The translations under genes were made by a program, and so were the position numbers. Below, in pieces: positions 1 through 8,754 of a stretch of DNA of 34,706 nucleotides (its first letter is position 1; every line of letters begins with the position of its first letter). The stretch comes from a bacterium. GTDB lineage: Bacteria; Sysuimicrobiota; Sysuimicrobiia; Sysuimicrobiales; Segetimicrobiaceae. The notes under the pieces were generated by a model that worked only from the letters and a program-made list of their open reading frames with translations, had not been told where the DNA came from and made no database searches. The stretch spans positions 1-34,706 of the forward strand of contig DATGJN010000085.1 in NCBI GenBank assembly GCA_035295165.1, written 5' to 3'.

Positions 1-411
1 CACCGCCGCGTGATCCACGTCCCGGGCCCGATCATCCCTGGAGGCAATACGCTCAGATCGCTCGCCGCAAAGAGCTCAGCGCCCAGGGGGTGACATTTTC
101 GCTGAACCGTTAGCATGACAGGATTGCTGAACTACGACATCCCGCCTTCTCCGGATGAGACGGCGGATTGCGCCGACCAACCCGCCTCCTTCGGTCACGC
201 TGAGGTAACAAACGATGCGGCCCGTCCAGGGTTCTGACGGACCGAGACGCGGTCACTCCCAGGACGTTACACGCAGGGCGGCGGGTTCCTCGTGCCGTGG
301 TCGCACGAACTGCGGGCCGAGCGTGCGATGCGGCCATCTGCCACGGGCGAGGCGCTGTCGCGCAGTGCCACCCAGATCACACATGCGGGTTCGCCCGGGG
401 GCTCCGCCCGC
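1..411. other. Non-coding or unassigned stretch with one short hairpin
   Basis: No reading frame here has a ribosome binding site with a recognisable product. The leftward gene that ends at 412 reads out into this stretch. An imperfect hairpin lies at 142-166: CCGCC pairs with GGCGG and TCTC with GAGA, with one mismatch between them and a CGGAT loop. No T-run follows on either strand, so it is not a convincing intrinsic terminator. Confidence 0.4.
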
Positions 412-1530
412 CTAACCGGTGATCGGGTACCGAGGGATCACATAGTCCCGGAACCGGTCGGGGTTCCCGTCCATCCCGGCCTCTGCCGCCTTCGCGATGT
501 TATAGGCCTCTCGTGCGGTCACGTAGTGCAGCCGGTAGGCAACGCCGTCGTTGTAGGTCTCCTCAAGATGGGAAAAGAACGCCGCGATTCCATCCCCCAA
601 GAGCAGGTCGAGCGTCGCGGGATCCTGACAGCCGTGGGTATGCACCTTCACGAAGATCCAGTTGGGCCGACCTCTGACATGCACCCCGGCGCGAATCCAA
701 TCGGCAGCGCGTCTCGACGAGGGCGGATTCTGCGAGCTGATATCGCTGCCGCCGAGGGCGGGGCCCTGGAAGATGACGAGCTCGTGCTGCGCGCGGCCGC
801 CGGCTCGGAGATCGATTCCGGTGTTGTGCGATTTCGGACGGCGTGGATCATCGCGCGCGTAGTAGATGCTGTTGATCTTGGCCGGCTGCATCGTTCCCCA
901 CGCCGGGAAGGTAAAGTCGGCGAAACACCCCGTTTGCCGTAGGATCTCCAATTCGTCGTTGACGCCGCACCACCCGTGGTAGCCGCGCATCCACCGGCTG
1001 TTGTCGAGGGCCCACGCACCGTGAATCACCGCGTAACGGGTCTCGGATGGATCGCCACTCGCATGTCGCACGCCCGCGCGCTGAAAGTCGCTCCGCGCAG
1101 CGTTCAGTAAGGCGCGAAGCTGAACGGAAGATTCCACGTTCGCAAACACGTTCCGCGCGGGTTGCCCCGCGAAGTATCCGCGCCCGTGATGCAGATGCAG
1201 TTCAATCTCTCCACAATCCACGCCGCACAACGCGTGCAGGCTGCGTAGAAGCGCCACGTTATCGGTCTCATCCGAATACAAGTAGAACCAGGTGTGCCGT
1301 GGCGGTCGGCCGTCGTAGTCTCTATGCGGCAACGCAATCTTCGGATAGGACTCAACCCAACGCGCAACCTCGCCATGCGTGAGTGTTAGCTCCCTCCCCT
1401 CAAAGTGATCGCAGAACGAGAACATGACATCCACGGGTCCCGGGACCCTCGCGAGCCTTCGTGTGACGAGGCCTGCGGAGAATCTCAAATGTTCCCACAC
1501 GTGACGCGGCGTCGCGTACCGGTTGATCAT
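412..1530 (-). CDS. Polysaccharide-deacetylase-fold protein of a glycan locus
   Basis: The 372-residue product looks like a conserved family of glycoside hydrolase/deacetylase-like proteins common in exopolysaccharide loci. Recognisable landmarks are FSFCDHFEG near residue 36, the histidine-rich ELHLHHGRG in the first third, a central HGAWALDNS segment, and GCFADFTFPAWG followed by INSIYYARDDPRRPKSHN. The Asp-His pair and the HLHHG strand could be metal-binding or catalytic in a TIM-barrel deacetylase fold, but this is inferred from family resemblance and no substrate can be named. No signal peptide is visible, so it may act in the cytoplasm. It begins directly after the stop of the upstream glycosyltransferase (TAG at 1533-1531, ATG at 1530, no gap), so the two are almost certainly co-translated. 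Confidence 0.72.
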   Translation of the reverse strand: MINRYATPRHVWEHLRFSAGLVTRRLARVPGPVDVMFSFCDHFEGRELTLTHGEVARWVESYPKIALPHRDYDGRPPRHTWFYLYSDETDNVALLRSLHALCGVDCGEIELHLHHGRGYFAGQPARNVFANVESSVQLRALLNAARSDFQRAGVRHASGDPSETRYAVIHGAWALDNSRWMRGYHGWCGVNDELEILRQTGCFADFTFPAWGTMQPAKINSIYYARDDPRRPKSHNTGIDLRAGGRAQHELVIFQGPALGGSDISSQNPPSSRRAADWIRAGVHVRGRPNWIFVKVHTHGCQDPATLDLLLGDGIAAFFSHLEETYNDGVAYRLHYVTAREAYNIAKAAEAGMDGNPDRFRDYVIPRYPITG

Positions 1531-2862
1531 CTACATCTCCGCGGTAGGTTCGGCGCACCCGTCCTCGACGGCATCACCGATCGGCCCATCTCCGTGCAAC
1601 GCGACCCGCAACCGCGGAGCCATGCCCTCCCACGAAAGTTGTTCCGCCGCGCGGCGACACCGAGTCCGCGTCGACGGGTCCCGAGTGAGAACCGCCAACC
1701 CGTCCAACGCCGCCGGCCAGGTGGAAGCGTCGTCAGGATCCACCAGAATGCCCAGCCGGTCAGTGGCCGTCAACGAGGAGTAGTCTCCAACGTACGGAGA
1801 GGTGATGACGGGAAGGCCGCAGGCAAGATACTCCGCAAACTTCACGGGCGCCGAAACGACATTGACCATGCTGTTCTTTCTGAGCAAGAACGCAGCATCC
1901 GCAAGGCGCAGATAGCGACCGACATCGGCGTGAGGCACAGCCATGACCTGGTAGTCTTGTGGGGCAAGGGTACCAAGCGTCCTGCGCCAGGTTTCAATGT
2001 CAGCCGATAGCACGAGCAAGAACGCATTGGGGAACCGTGCGCGGGCCGATCGGAAGAACTCAACGGTTTCAGAAACACACTGCCAGCGAGCCGCGCCGCC
2101 ACTGTACACAAAGACAAACCGATCCGTCAAATGCAACGCGCTGCGCATTTGCAGGCGATCGTCGTCGCTCCACTGAAACCGCCGGAGATGCACGCAACAC
2201 GGCACGAGGAGCGTGTTACGAACGCCGTATTCGCGTCGACAATACTGCGCCATCTTTTCCGAAACGACCACAACAGAACCACACCGTGGCACGAACTTCC
2301 GCTCAAGCGCCTTGTTGATCCAATACTTGATCCGGTCGCCGAGTCGCCCGGACAACAGGAATTCCTCCGCGATGCCGTGCTGAATGTATGCAAGTCGCGA
2401 ATATCTCGCCGCCAACACGGGAGCTAGGAGCAGGAGGCCAGGCCCAACAACGATGCACGCGTCACTCTTCCTGCCGTCTGCGAGGACCACCCGAAATGCA
2501 CGCCAATTGGCCCACGCCAGCTCATACATCCTCCACACGATCGCCGGGATGAATTTTGCGCAGCGGCTGCCGGGCGGCACGGAGACCGCGGTCCCGTCGA
2601 TGGTCTCCGGCGTGTTGGCAGGCCCCGGCACGATCTGCTGCAGGAAAAAGGCCCGCACGGCCTGACCGGTCTCTCGCAGGGCATCGACGAACGACAACAA
2701 ATACACGCGGGCCCCGTGCGAACGCTGGATATCCCCGAAGCCGAGAAACAAGAGACGTGGAGCCCGATCGTGTGTCCACGTAGAACGTCGCTGTTGAACG
2801 TCCATGACTTGCCGTGTCACGAGGCCGCGCCGGTGCCACACTGAGTCATCACCTTGGACCAT
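1531..2862 (-). CDS. GT4-type glycosyltransferase
   Basis: The product is up to 443 residues with a two-Rossmann GT-B layout. The N-terminal domain begins at RLLFLGFGDIQRSHGARVY, where other GT4 enzymes carry the acceptor-side loop. The C-terminal domain has a FVFVYSGGAARWQ strand-loop and the nucleotide-sugar region KFAEYLACGLPVITSPYVGD. The first glutamate of the usual E-x7-E motif is not obvious (the segment reads NSMVNVVSAPVKFAEY), so the donor site may be divergent. It probably transfers a sugar from a nucleotide donor to a growing glycan at the inner membrane. The start is uncertain: ATG at 2862 gives the longest form, but ATG at 2805 lies closer to the first conserved strand and neither has a strong ribosome binding site. 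Base composition is clearly lower in GC than the 20-34 kb region. Confidence 0.82.
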   Translation of the reverse strand: MVQGDDSVWHRRGLVTRQVMDVQQRRSTWTHDRAPRLLFLGFGDIQRSHGARVYLLSFVDALRETGQAVRAFFLQQIVPGPANTPETIDGTAVSVPPGSRCAKFIPAIVWRMYELAWANWRAFRVVLADGRKSDACIVVGPGLLLLAPVLAARYSRLAYIQHGIAEEFLLSGRLGDRIKYWINKALERKFVPRCGSVVVVSEKMAQYCRREYGVRNTLLVPCCVHLRRFQWSDDDRLQMRSALHLTDRFVFVYSGGAARWQCVSETVEFFRSARARFPNAFLLVLSADIETWRRTLGTLAPQDYQVMAVPHADVGRYLRLADAAFLLRKNSMVNVVSAPVKFAEYLACGLPVITSPYVGDYSSLTATDRLGILVDPDDASTWPAALDGLAVLTRDPSTRTRCRRAAEQLSWEGMAPRLRVALHGDGPIGDAVEDGCAEPTAEM

Positions 2863-3282
2863 CCCCTAGCGGCGTCTGCACGGGCGCCGCCCGGACGCAG
2901 GCGGCGTCCGACAGACCCCCAACGTATATACCCGTCGAGGGACGGCCACGCGACACGACGGCGGCGACACGCCAGCTCGAAGACCAGGGACCGTTGCCGT
3001 CGGAGAAAATCAGCAACCCCGCGCTTGGCTTCCGTGCTGTGGTTCGCGGCACCTCCTAGGCTGCATCAGCTGTACGGCCAAGTGCCTCCGCCGGCTCGGC
3101 CATCTACGCCGTCCACCGGATTCGGCAAACGAGATCGTGGATACCGCGTTCAGGGCACGAGTGCCAGGAGGCAAACATTTGTTCGTGTGCGCCTTATTCA
3201 AACGACCGACTGCGGCGATTGAAAACAGGAGAGGCAAACCCTTCGTTGGGATGAGGGCCGATCTGCGACAGGATCGCGATAC
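2863..3282. other. Divergent intergenic region, no gene seen
   Basis: About 420 bases separate the leftward GT4 gene from the rightward GT2 gene, so promoters for both directions should lie here. I found no convincing -35/-10 pair. Several GC-rich inverted segments occur around 2873-2912 (repeated GGCGTC/GACGC elements), but none is long or followed by a T-run. Short open frames here have no ribosome binding site and no recognisable motif. Confidence 0.45.
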
Positions 3283-3300
3283 TTGGTAACTAGGACGAAG

Positions 3301-4272
3301 ATGATGCAACCGGCAACGCGGGGCTGGAAGATGAAAGTCTCTGTTGAGTCGGCGGCTGCGGCCGCCGAAAAACGACGAGAATTCGTGCGGTATCGAAGCG
3401 ACGGGCCCCTCCCACGAATGCGTGTCATCTCCGAGCATGGCGAAAGTCGGCCGCTTGTGACCGTGGTCATTCCCACGACCGACGGCAGCCGCGGAGGCAA
3501 TCTCACGCGCCTACTCGACCAACTCGGCCAGCAGACGTTTACGGAGTTTGAGGTTGTGGTGGTCGAGGGAGATCGGAGGCAAGGCCGGGCAATTAACACG
3601 GCCGCGGCGATTGCGCGGGGCGACATCCTGATCACGATGGATGACGACTCTCGGCTGGGGCACTCCGATCTTCTTGCGCGCATCGTCGCGGCGTTCGCTG
3701 CGGATCCAACGATCGGGATCGCGGGAGTCAGCAATGTGGTCCCGCCGGATGCACCGTGGGTCGTCCGTCGCGCGATGCGGGAACTCCCGCGACGCTCCTC
3801 TCCGATCGTCGAGGCAGTGACCGACAGCGATATGGCTGAACACCCGTGTCTGGGGATCCGCAAGGGCGTGTTCTACCGGGTCGGAGGAGAACATGAGTGG
3901 ATTCCGAGGGGACTGGATCCGTATCTGAGGCGCGAAGTTCGCAAAATCGGGTATCGGGTCGTTGTCGTCCCACGCGCCTGGATCCACCACATGCTTCCCG
4001 CGACGGTCCGTGGCATCGTTCGCCAGTATTTTCGGAACGGTGTCGGCGCGGCGTACGTGGCGAAGTTCTACCCGGATTTCGTGATCGACCAAACGCTCGA
4101 CCACCGCGCGGCACCGCCGAGCGCGGACGCCCGCTTGGCGCGTGGGGTGCGTTACGTCGGTCGGCTGGCTGGTGCCGCATGCGCGATGCGGTGGATCTAC
4201 CTGGCTACCCTCGTTTCGTACGCGACGGGTTACGCGTGGGGTATGTGGCGGCTCCGATCGGATTCTCTGTGA
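3301..4272 (+). CDS. GT2-type glycosyltransferase with C-terminal hydrophobic helix
   Basis: A GT-A fold transferase of about 323 residues from ATG 3301; an upstream TTG at 3283 would add six. The nucleotide-binding strand reads VTVVIPTT, the second strand EFEVVVVEGD, and the metal-binding motif is DILITMDDDS. A later HEWIPRGLDPYLRREVRKIGYRVVVVP segment fits the acceptor-binding part of GT2 enzymes that move sugars onto lipid-linked glycans. The last 25 residues form a hydrophobic stretch (WIYLATLVSYATGY) that may anchor it at the membrane. The spacing of the first DxD-like elements is normal. The start is uncertain because no strong ribosome binding site is seen; ATG at 3331 follows GGGCTGGAAG. 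The stop overlaps the next start by one base (TGATG at 4270-4274), a sign of coupling to the CapK-like gene. Confidence 0.85.
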   Translation: MMQPATRGWKMKVSVESAAAAAEKRREFVRYRSDGPLPRMRVISEHGESRPLVTVVIPTTDGSRGGNLTRLLDQLGQQTFTEFEVVVVEGDRRQGRAINTAAAIARGDILITMDDDSRLGHSDLLARIVAAFAADPTIGIAGVSNVVPPDAPWVVRRAMRELPRRSSPIVEAVTDSDMAEHPCLGIRKGVFYRVGGEHEWIPRGLDPYLRREVRKIGYRVVVVPRAWIHHMLPATVRGIVRQYFRNGVGAAYVAKFYPDFVIDQTLDHRAAPPSADARLARGVRYVGRLAGAACAMRWIYLATLVSYATGYAWGMWRLRSDSL

Positions 4273-5609
4273 TGGCGCAGCTTCTGCCGGAGTCCGCGGA
4301 GACCACACGAGCGCTTCCCGGCGAAGCGCAGTGGTGGCCGACCGACGTGCTGCGGGCACGGCAATGGCACTGGCTCCAGGAGATCCTTCGCGTCGCCCGC
4401 GATACCAGTCCGTTCTATCGCCGCCGGATGGCGGGGATCTGTGGCCTCCCGGTCAGCCCCGAACAGCTTCGTCTCGTGCCTCCCGTGCGGCGGGAGGATC
4501 TTGCCGAACACGCCCGGGAGATCGCCCCTGCGAGGGACCGCGTGCGGCAGGGTCCCGAAGGCCGTAGTGTGCGGGTGCGGGTTCCCCTCGATCGCGCGAC
4601 GTACGACTGGTATGTGGCCGGGACTCGACGGGGGTTCCAGTGGTGGGGGGTCGATCCGAGCGACCCGGTCGTCTCGATGCTGGGGCGCTCCTGGGCCTCA
4701 CGGTTGAGCCAGGGGCTCGTGCGCAGCACGGGCTCCCAGGGCAACTGGCGCCAATTCTTGGTGGACCACGGATTTGACGACCGGATCCACCACGTGCTCG
4801 GCGAAATCGTACGATTCAAACCCGCTGTGCTGTACGGCTATCCGTCGGCGGTACACAGACTCGTGCGCGGGATACGGGAGGGCGCAGGCCCATCCCGCAT
4901 CCCGCTCAAGGCTGTCGTGCTGACCGGTGAGCCGCTCTACTTATTTCAGCGCCAAGCGATTGCCGACACGCTCCAGTGCCCCGTAATCGAGGAGTACGGT
5001 AGCGTGGAGCTTGGCTCGGTTGCGTTCGAGTGCCCCAACGGGACGCTGCACGTGGCGGCCGAAACCGTCTTCCTCGAGACGCTCCCGGGGGACGCCGGCG
5101 GCGAACGCCTGCTGGCCACGCACCTGCGCAATCGGGCGTTCCCGTTGATCCGGTATGAGATCGGAGATATCGGCGTGCTCGACTCAGAACCGTGTGGATG
5201 CGGCCGGGGCCTACCGACGCTCCGGATCCTGGGGCGCGCCAGCGATGGTCTCGCGGGCGCGCGATGGCAGAGCCCCGCTCGACCGCTCGTGGAACGGTGT
5301 CTGGGGGCCCTCCCCGCCGGCCTACAGGGCCGCACCCGGGTGCTGCACCCGAGCACGGGGCTCGTGGTGCTCGAGGTGGAACGCGCGCCGTCGGGCGAGA
5401 TCGACCGGCTCGATGATCTCCTGGCTGCAGCACGCGAGACGTTCGACCCGGAATGGCGGATCGGCGTTCGACAGGTGGAGCGATTCGTGAGGCTGCGGTC
5501 GGGTAAGCTCCCCTATTTCGTCCGCTTGGACCCGACGGCGCGAAGGCACCATCGACTGCCGGAGACGTTTCGCCGGACCCCGCAGATCCACGTCGCGTGG
5601 CCGAGGTGA
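4272..5609 (+). CDS. CapK/PaaK-like AMP-binding-fold protein
   Basis: A 445-residue relative of phenylacetate-CoA ligase of the CapK type found in capsule loci. The start is set at ATG 4272, which overlaps the previous stop; the frame is open upstream to 3897, but that part only shadows the GT2 gene. Visible motifs are FKPAVLYGYPSAV, VVLTGEPL, the adenylate-forming core EEYGSVELGSVAFEC, the ribose-binding region LIRYEIGDIGVLDSE, a CGCGRGLPTLRILGR segment, and a C-terminal RSGKLPYFVR matching the catalytic-lysine tail. The glycine-rich phosphate loop usual in the family (S/T-S-G-S/T-T-G) is not seen; the corresponding region reads QGPEGRSVRVRVPLD. It may activate an acyl group for attachment to the glycan or be a non-adenylating homologue. 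Confidence 0.83.
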   Translation: MAQLLPESAETTRALPGEAQWWPTDVLRARQWHWLQEILRVARDTSPFYRRRMAGICGLPVSPEQLRLVPPVRREDLAEHAREIAPARDRVRQGPEGRSVRVRVPLDRATYDWYVAGTRRGFQWWGVDPSDPVVSMLGRSWASRLSQGLVRSTGSQGNWRQFLVDHGFDDRIHHVLGEIVRFKPAVLYGYPSAVHRLVRGIREGAGPSRIPLKAVVLTGEPLYLFQRQAIADTLQCPVIEEYGSVELGSVAFECPNGTLHVAAETVFLETLPGDAGGERLLATHLRNRAFPLIRYEIGDIGVLDSEPCGCGRGLPTLRILGRASDGLAGARWQSPARPLVERCLGALPAGLQGRTRVLHPSTGLVVLEVERAPSGEIDRLDDLLAAARETFDPEWRIGVRQVERFVRLRSGKLPYFVRLDPTARRHHRLPETFRRTPQIHVAWPR

Positions 5610-5745
5610 TGGTGGTGGCGGGTTGCGGGCTGAGTGACCACCACGAGGACAACGGCAGGACCTCGTCACGGCGCTCCGTCGAGGCCGCGCGGACGGCCCG
5701 GGATCGCCCGCGGCGCAACGCGCGCACGGGCGGAAGCAGGGCGAG

Positions 5746-6948
5746 ATGAGGCCGGCGCGCAGGATTCGCGTGCTTCACGTCATCACGCGGATGATCGTGG
5801 GCGGGGCCCAGGAGAATACGCTCCTGACCGCCACCCGCCTGGATCCCGCGCGCTACGACATCACCCTGGCGAGCGGGCCGACGATCGGCCCCGAGGGCAC
5901 CTTGGAACCCCGCATTCCGGGCGGGCTGCGCTTCGTCCGGGTGCCGGAGCTTGTCCGGGACCCGCACCCGATCAAAGATCCGGTGGCGCTCGCGCGCCTC
6001 TACGGGCTCGTGCGGGCCGGCCGGTTCGACATCGTGCACACGCACACGACCAAAGCGGGCCTGCTCGGCCGCATCGCAGCGATCTGCGCCCGCGTGCCCG
6101 TGATCGTGCACACCCCACACGGACACGCGTTCCACGGCTATCTCGGAACGGGAGGGTCGTCGGCGCTGCGGATCGTCGAGCGCGCGCTTACCGCACGGAC
6201 CACGCGCGTCATCTGCCTCACGGACGCCGAGCGCCAGGATCATCTGCAACTCCGTATCGGCGCCCCGGAGAAGTTCAGCGTGGTGCACAGCGGAGTGGAC
6301 CTGGAGCGCTTCCGGACCCCCCGCGGCACGCCCGAGAGCGCGCGCCGCGCCCTCGGCCTCCCCGAGAACGTACCGCTGATCGGGTGTGTCGCCCGCCTGG
6401 TGCCCGTCAAGGGGGTGCAGCATCTTCTGGACGCCGTGCCCGCTGTGCGCGCCGCGGTGCCCGGAACCACCGTGGTCTTCGTCGGGGATGGACCGCTCCG
6501 TGGCAGTCTTCAACGAACGGCGGCGGCCCGGGGGCTCGATCGCGCGGTGGTGTTCCTGGGCCTCCGCGACGACGTCCCCGACATCCTGCCGTTGTTTGAC
6601 GTCGTCGCGCTGCCGTCACTGAACGAGGGCATGGGGCGAGCGGCGGTAGAAGCCCTCGCGGCGGGCCGCCCGGTCGTCGGGTCCCGCATCAGCGGAATCC
6701 AGAACGTCGTGGCGGACGGTGAGACGGGGATCCTGGTGCGGCCTGGGGACAGCGAGGCCCTCGCCGGCGCCATCGTCCGCTGCCTGCGCGACCTCGAGGG
6801 CCGGCGCGCGATGGGGGCGAGGGGCCAGCGGTCGGTGGACGGATACGGCATCGACGCGATGGTGGAAAAGATCGACCAGATCTACACGGCGCTGCTGGCC
6901 GCGCGATCGGGGCCGCGTTCGGGTGAACGAGCGAATTCGCTCGTCTGA
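5746..6948 (+). CDS. GT4-type glycosyltransferase
   Basis: A complete GT-B enzyme of 400 residues. The N-terminal acceptor domain starts RIRVLHVITRMIVGGAQENT, the usual GGA/Q-N loop of GT4 enzymes. DIVHTHTTKAGLLGR and the histidine-rich VHTPHGHAFHGY follow, a combination frequent in polysaccharide glycosyltransferases. The donor domain carries VHSGVDLERF, LIGCVARLVPVKG, and the E-x7-E region NEGMGRAAVEALAAGRPVV, so the donor site looks intact. It is likely cytoplasmic or peripheral at the inner membrane, extending a lipid-linked oligosaccharide. The 136-base gap before it holds a 7-bp inverted repeat (5612-5618 with 5638-5644) without a T-run. A weak GGGCGAG precedes the ATG at 5746. Confidence 0.9.
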   Translation: MRPARRIRVLHVITRMIVGGAQENTLLTATRLDPARYDITLASGPTIGPEGTLEPRIPGGLRFVRVPELVRDPHPIKDPVALARLYGLVRAGRFDIVHTHTTKAGLLGRIAAICARVPVIVHTPHGHAFHGYLGTGGSSALRIVERALTARTTRVICLTDAERQDHLQLRIGAPEKFSVVHSGVDLERFRTPRGTPESARRALGLPENVPLIGCVARLVPVKGVQHLLDAVPAVRAAVPGTTVVFVGDGPLRGSLQRTAAARGLDRAVVFLGLRDDVPDILPLFDVVALPSLNEGMGRAAVEALAAGRPVVGSRISGIQNVVADGETGILVRPGDSEALAGAIVRCLRDLEGRRAMGARGQRSVDGYGIDAMVEKIDQIYTALLAARSGPRSGERANSLV

Positions 6949-6995
6949 GGGTTGTTGAGCACGAGGATCCTGTGTTAGAAGGAAGGAAGAGACGA

Positions 6996-7031
6996 ATGGA
7001 CCGTAACGTGCGTTTCATGCGGAGGATCTGA
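6996..7031 (+). CDS. Possible 11-residue leader ORF coupled to the epimerase
   Basis: A very short frame encodes MDRNVRFMRRI. It has a strong purine-rich ribosome binding site (GAAGGAAGGAAGAG, about 6978-6991) and its stop overlaps the next start as TGATG at 7029-7033. The epimerase also has its own GGAGG at 7021-7025, inside this frame. Ribosomes finishing the short frame would be placed to restart on the epimerase. The peptide itself has no recognisable function, and chance occurrence cannot be excluded. Confidence 0.35.
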   Translation: MDRNVRFMRRI

Positions 7032-8035
7032 TGCGAGTGCTCGTGACCGGTGGCGCCGGATTCATCGGGTCCCATCTCGTTGACGCGCTGATGGCCCGCG
7101 GAGACGACGTGTGCGTCCTCGACCATCTTTCGACGGGCCGCATCGAGAACGTGCGCCATCACCTTCGTCAGCCGCGATTCACGCTGGTAAACGACAGCAT
7201 CCTCAACCGCGACGTCGTGAGTCGGCTGGTGGAATCGTGCGATCTGGTGTTCCATCTGGCGGCCGCCGTGGGCGTCTGGCACATCGTGGAGAATCCACTC
7301 GCGGCGATCAGCGTCAATGTCGAGGGCACCGAGAACGTCCTACGGGCCGCATTCCGTTTCTGGCGCAAAGTGGTCATCGCCTCGTCGTCCGAGGTGTACG
7401 GGAAGTCCACCAAGGCGCCGTTGAGCGAGAACGACGACCGCGTCCTCGGCCCGACGACGATCTCGCGATGGTCCTACTCGTCCTCCAAAGCCATCGACGA
7501 ACACTTCGCGTACGCGTATGCGGCACGTGGCCTCCCCGTCGTGATCCTGCGATTCTTCAACGCGTACGGACCGCGCATCCATGAAAATGGCTACGGGACG
7601 GTCGTCGCCCGGTTCACCCACCAGGCGCTGAACGGCCTCCCGCTAACGGTCCACGGCGACGGCCGCCAGACGCGCTGCTTCTGCTATGTCGAGGATATCG
7701 TGCGGGGCATCCTCCGCTCGTCAGACGTCCCCGACGCCGAAGGCCAAGTCTTCAACATCGGCAACGACTCGGAGATCACGATCTACGACCTGGCGCTGTT
7801 GATCAAGACGCTTGCGCGGTCGGGCTCTGAGGTGCAGCTCGTTGCGTACCAGGACTATTACGGTCAGCGCTTCGAGGACACCCCGCGGCGAGTCCCGGAC
7901 CTGCGGAAGGCACAACGGATCCTCGGGTACCATCCGGAGACGTCACTCGAAGACGGCCTCACGCGGACCATCGACTGGTGCCGCGCGAACCGGTTCGTGG
8001 AAACCGCCCCGGGCCACCGGGACGTGGACCCGTGA
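7031..8035 (+). CDS. NAD-dependent nucleotide-sugar epimerase/dehydratase (extended SDR)
   Basis: A 334-residue extended short-chain dehydrogenase. The dinucleotide-binding loop is TGGAGFIG (residues 6-13), followed by an acidic residue in VLDHLSTG that favours NAD. The catalytic site reads SSSEVYGKS (around 118-126) and Y149-x3-K153 in WSYSSSKAIDE. Substrate-loop elements include RFFNAYGPR, VHGDGRQTRCFCYVEDIV and FEDTPRRVPD. The family includes UDP-glucose/UDP-GlcNAc 4-epimerases and UDP-glucuronate decarboxylase-like enzymes; sequence alone does not settle the sugar. It probably makes a donor for the neighbouring glycosyltransferases in the cytosol. GGAGG lies five bases before ATG 7031. 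Its stop overlaps the GTG start of the WbqC-like gene by four bases. Confidence 0.92.
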   Translation: MRVLVTGGAGFIGSHLVDALMARGDDVCVLDHLSTGRIENVRHHLRQPRFTLVNDSILNRDVVSRLVESCDLVFHLAAAVGVWHIVENPLAAISVNVEGTENVLRAAFRFWRKVVIASSSEVYGKSTKAPLSENDDRVLGPTTISRWSYSSSKAIDEHFAYAYAARGLPVVILRFFNAYGPRIHENGYGTVVARFTHQALNGLPLTVHGDGRQTRCFCYVEDIVRGILRSSDVPDAEGQVFNIGNDSEITIYDLALLIKTLARSGSEVQLVAYQDYYGQRFEDTPRRVPDLRKAQRILGYHPETSLEDGLTRTIDWCRANRFVETAPGHRDVDP

Positions 8036-8754
8036 TCGTCGGGATCCACCAACCGCACTACCTCCCCTGGCTTCGGTACGTCGAGAAGATCGCGCGGAGC
8101 GACGTCTTCGTGTTGCTCGACGATGTGCAGTTCACGAAAAACGGCTGGCAGAATCGGACGAGAATCAAGAACGCGCAGGGGTGGATGTACCTGACCGTCC
8201 CGGTGCTCGACGCGTTCGGCAAGCCGATCAACGAGGTCGCGATCAACAACCAGCAGCGCTGGCGGGCCAAGCACTGGCACGCACTCCAAACGAACTACGC
8301 TCGGGCACCCTACTTCGAACGATACCGCGAATTACTGCGCCCGTTGTACGACCAGCCTTGGGAGTCCTTGTGCGAGTGCAGCATTCACGCTCTGCGGGTG
8401 CTCCTGCCCGCCATCGGGATCCAAACGCCCCTGGTGCGGAGCTCCGAGCTCGGGGTCGCCGGCGGCGGCACGGAACGCGTGATCGAGCTCTGCCGGACAC
8501 TGGGCGCGACCGCGTACCTCACCGGCGACTACGCTGCGACCAATCACCTCGACGTGGCCACCTTCGCGTCTTCCGGCATCGAGCTGCAGCCGCAGCGGTG
8601 GGAGGCGCCGGTCTACCGGCAGCAGTTCCCGGCGGTGCCGTTCATCCCGGACCTGTCGATCGTCGATCTGCTGTTCAACGAGGGCGAGCGGAGTCTGTCC
8701 CTGTTGTCGCGTCGCGAATCTGAGCCTGCGATCGCCGAGTCTTCGCGCGGATGA
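8032..8754 (+). CDS. WbqC-like family protein
   Basis: A 240-residue protein whose start is the GTG at 8032, inside the overlap GTGA with the epimerase stop. The N-terminus is diagnostic of the WbqC family: IHQPHYLPWLRYVEKI, then DVFVLLDDVQFTKNGWQNR, then WMYLTVPVLD. A central GTERVIELCRTLGATAYLTGDYA segment and the C-terminal RQQFPAVPFIPDLSIVDLLFNEG are also typical. WbqC proteins occur in lipopolysaccharide and capsule loci next to sugar aminotransferases. Their reaction is not well established, so I assign only a role in sugar modification. The gene lies between two overlapping genes (GTGA before it, ATGA after it) and clearly belongs to the glycan operon. Confidence 0.9.
   Translation: MIVGIHQPHYLPWLRYVEKIARSDVFVLLDDVQFTKNGWQNRTRIKNAQGWMYLTVPVLDAFGKPINEVAINNQQRWRAKHWHALQTNYARAPYFERYRELLRPLYDQPWESLCECSIHALRVLLPAIGIQTPLVRSSELGVAGGGTERVIELCRTLGATAYLTGDYAATNHLDVATFASSGIELQPQRWEAPVYRQQFPAVPFIPDLSIVDLLFNEGERSLSLLSRRESEPAIAESSRG

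Noticed and set aside
3897-4271. Extended N-terminus for the CapK-like protein
   Set aside because: These bases encode the GT2 C-terminus in another frame. ATG 4272 overlaps that stop in a TGATG coupling signal.
4906-6513. Long minus-strand frame opposite the CapK-like and GT4 genes
   Set aside because: GC-rich coding DNA leaves open antisense frames; there is no ribosome site or conserved motif, and both plus-strand genes are well supported.
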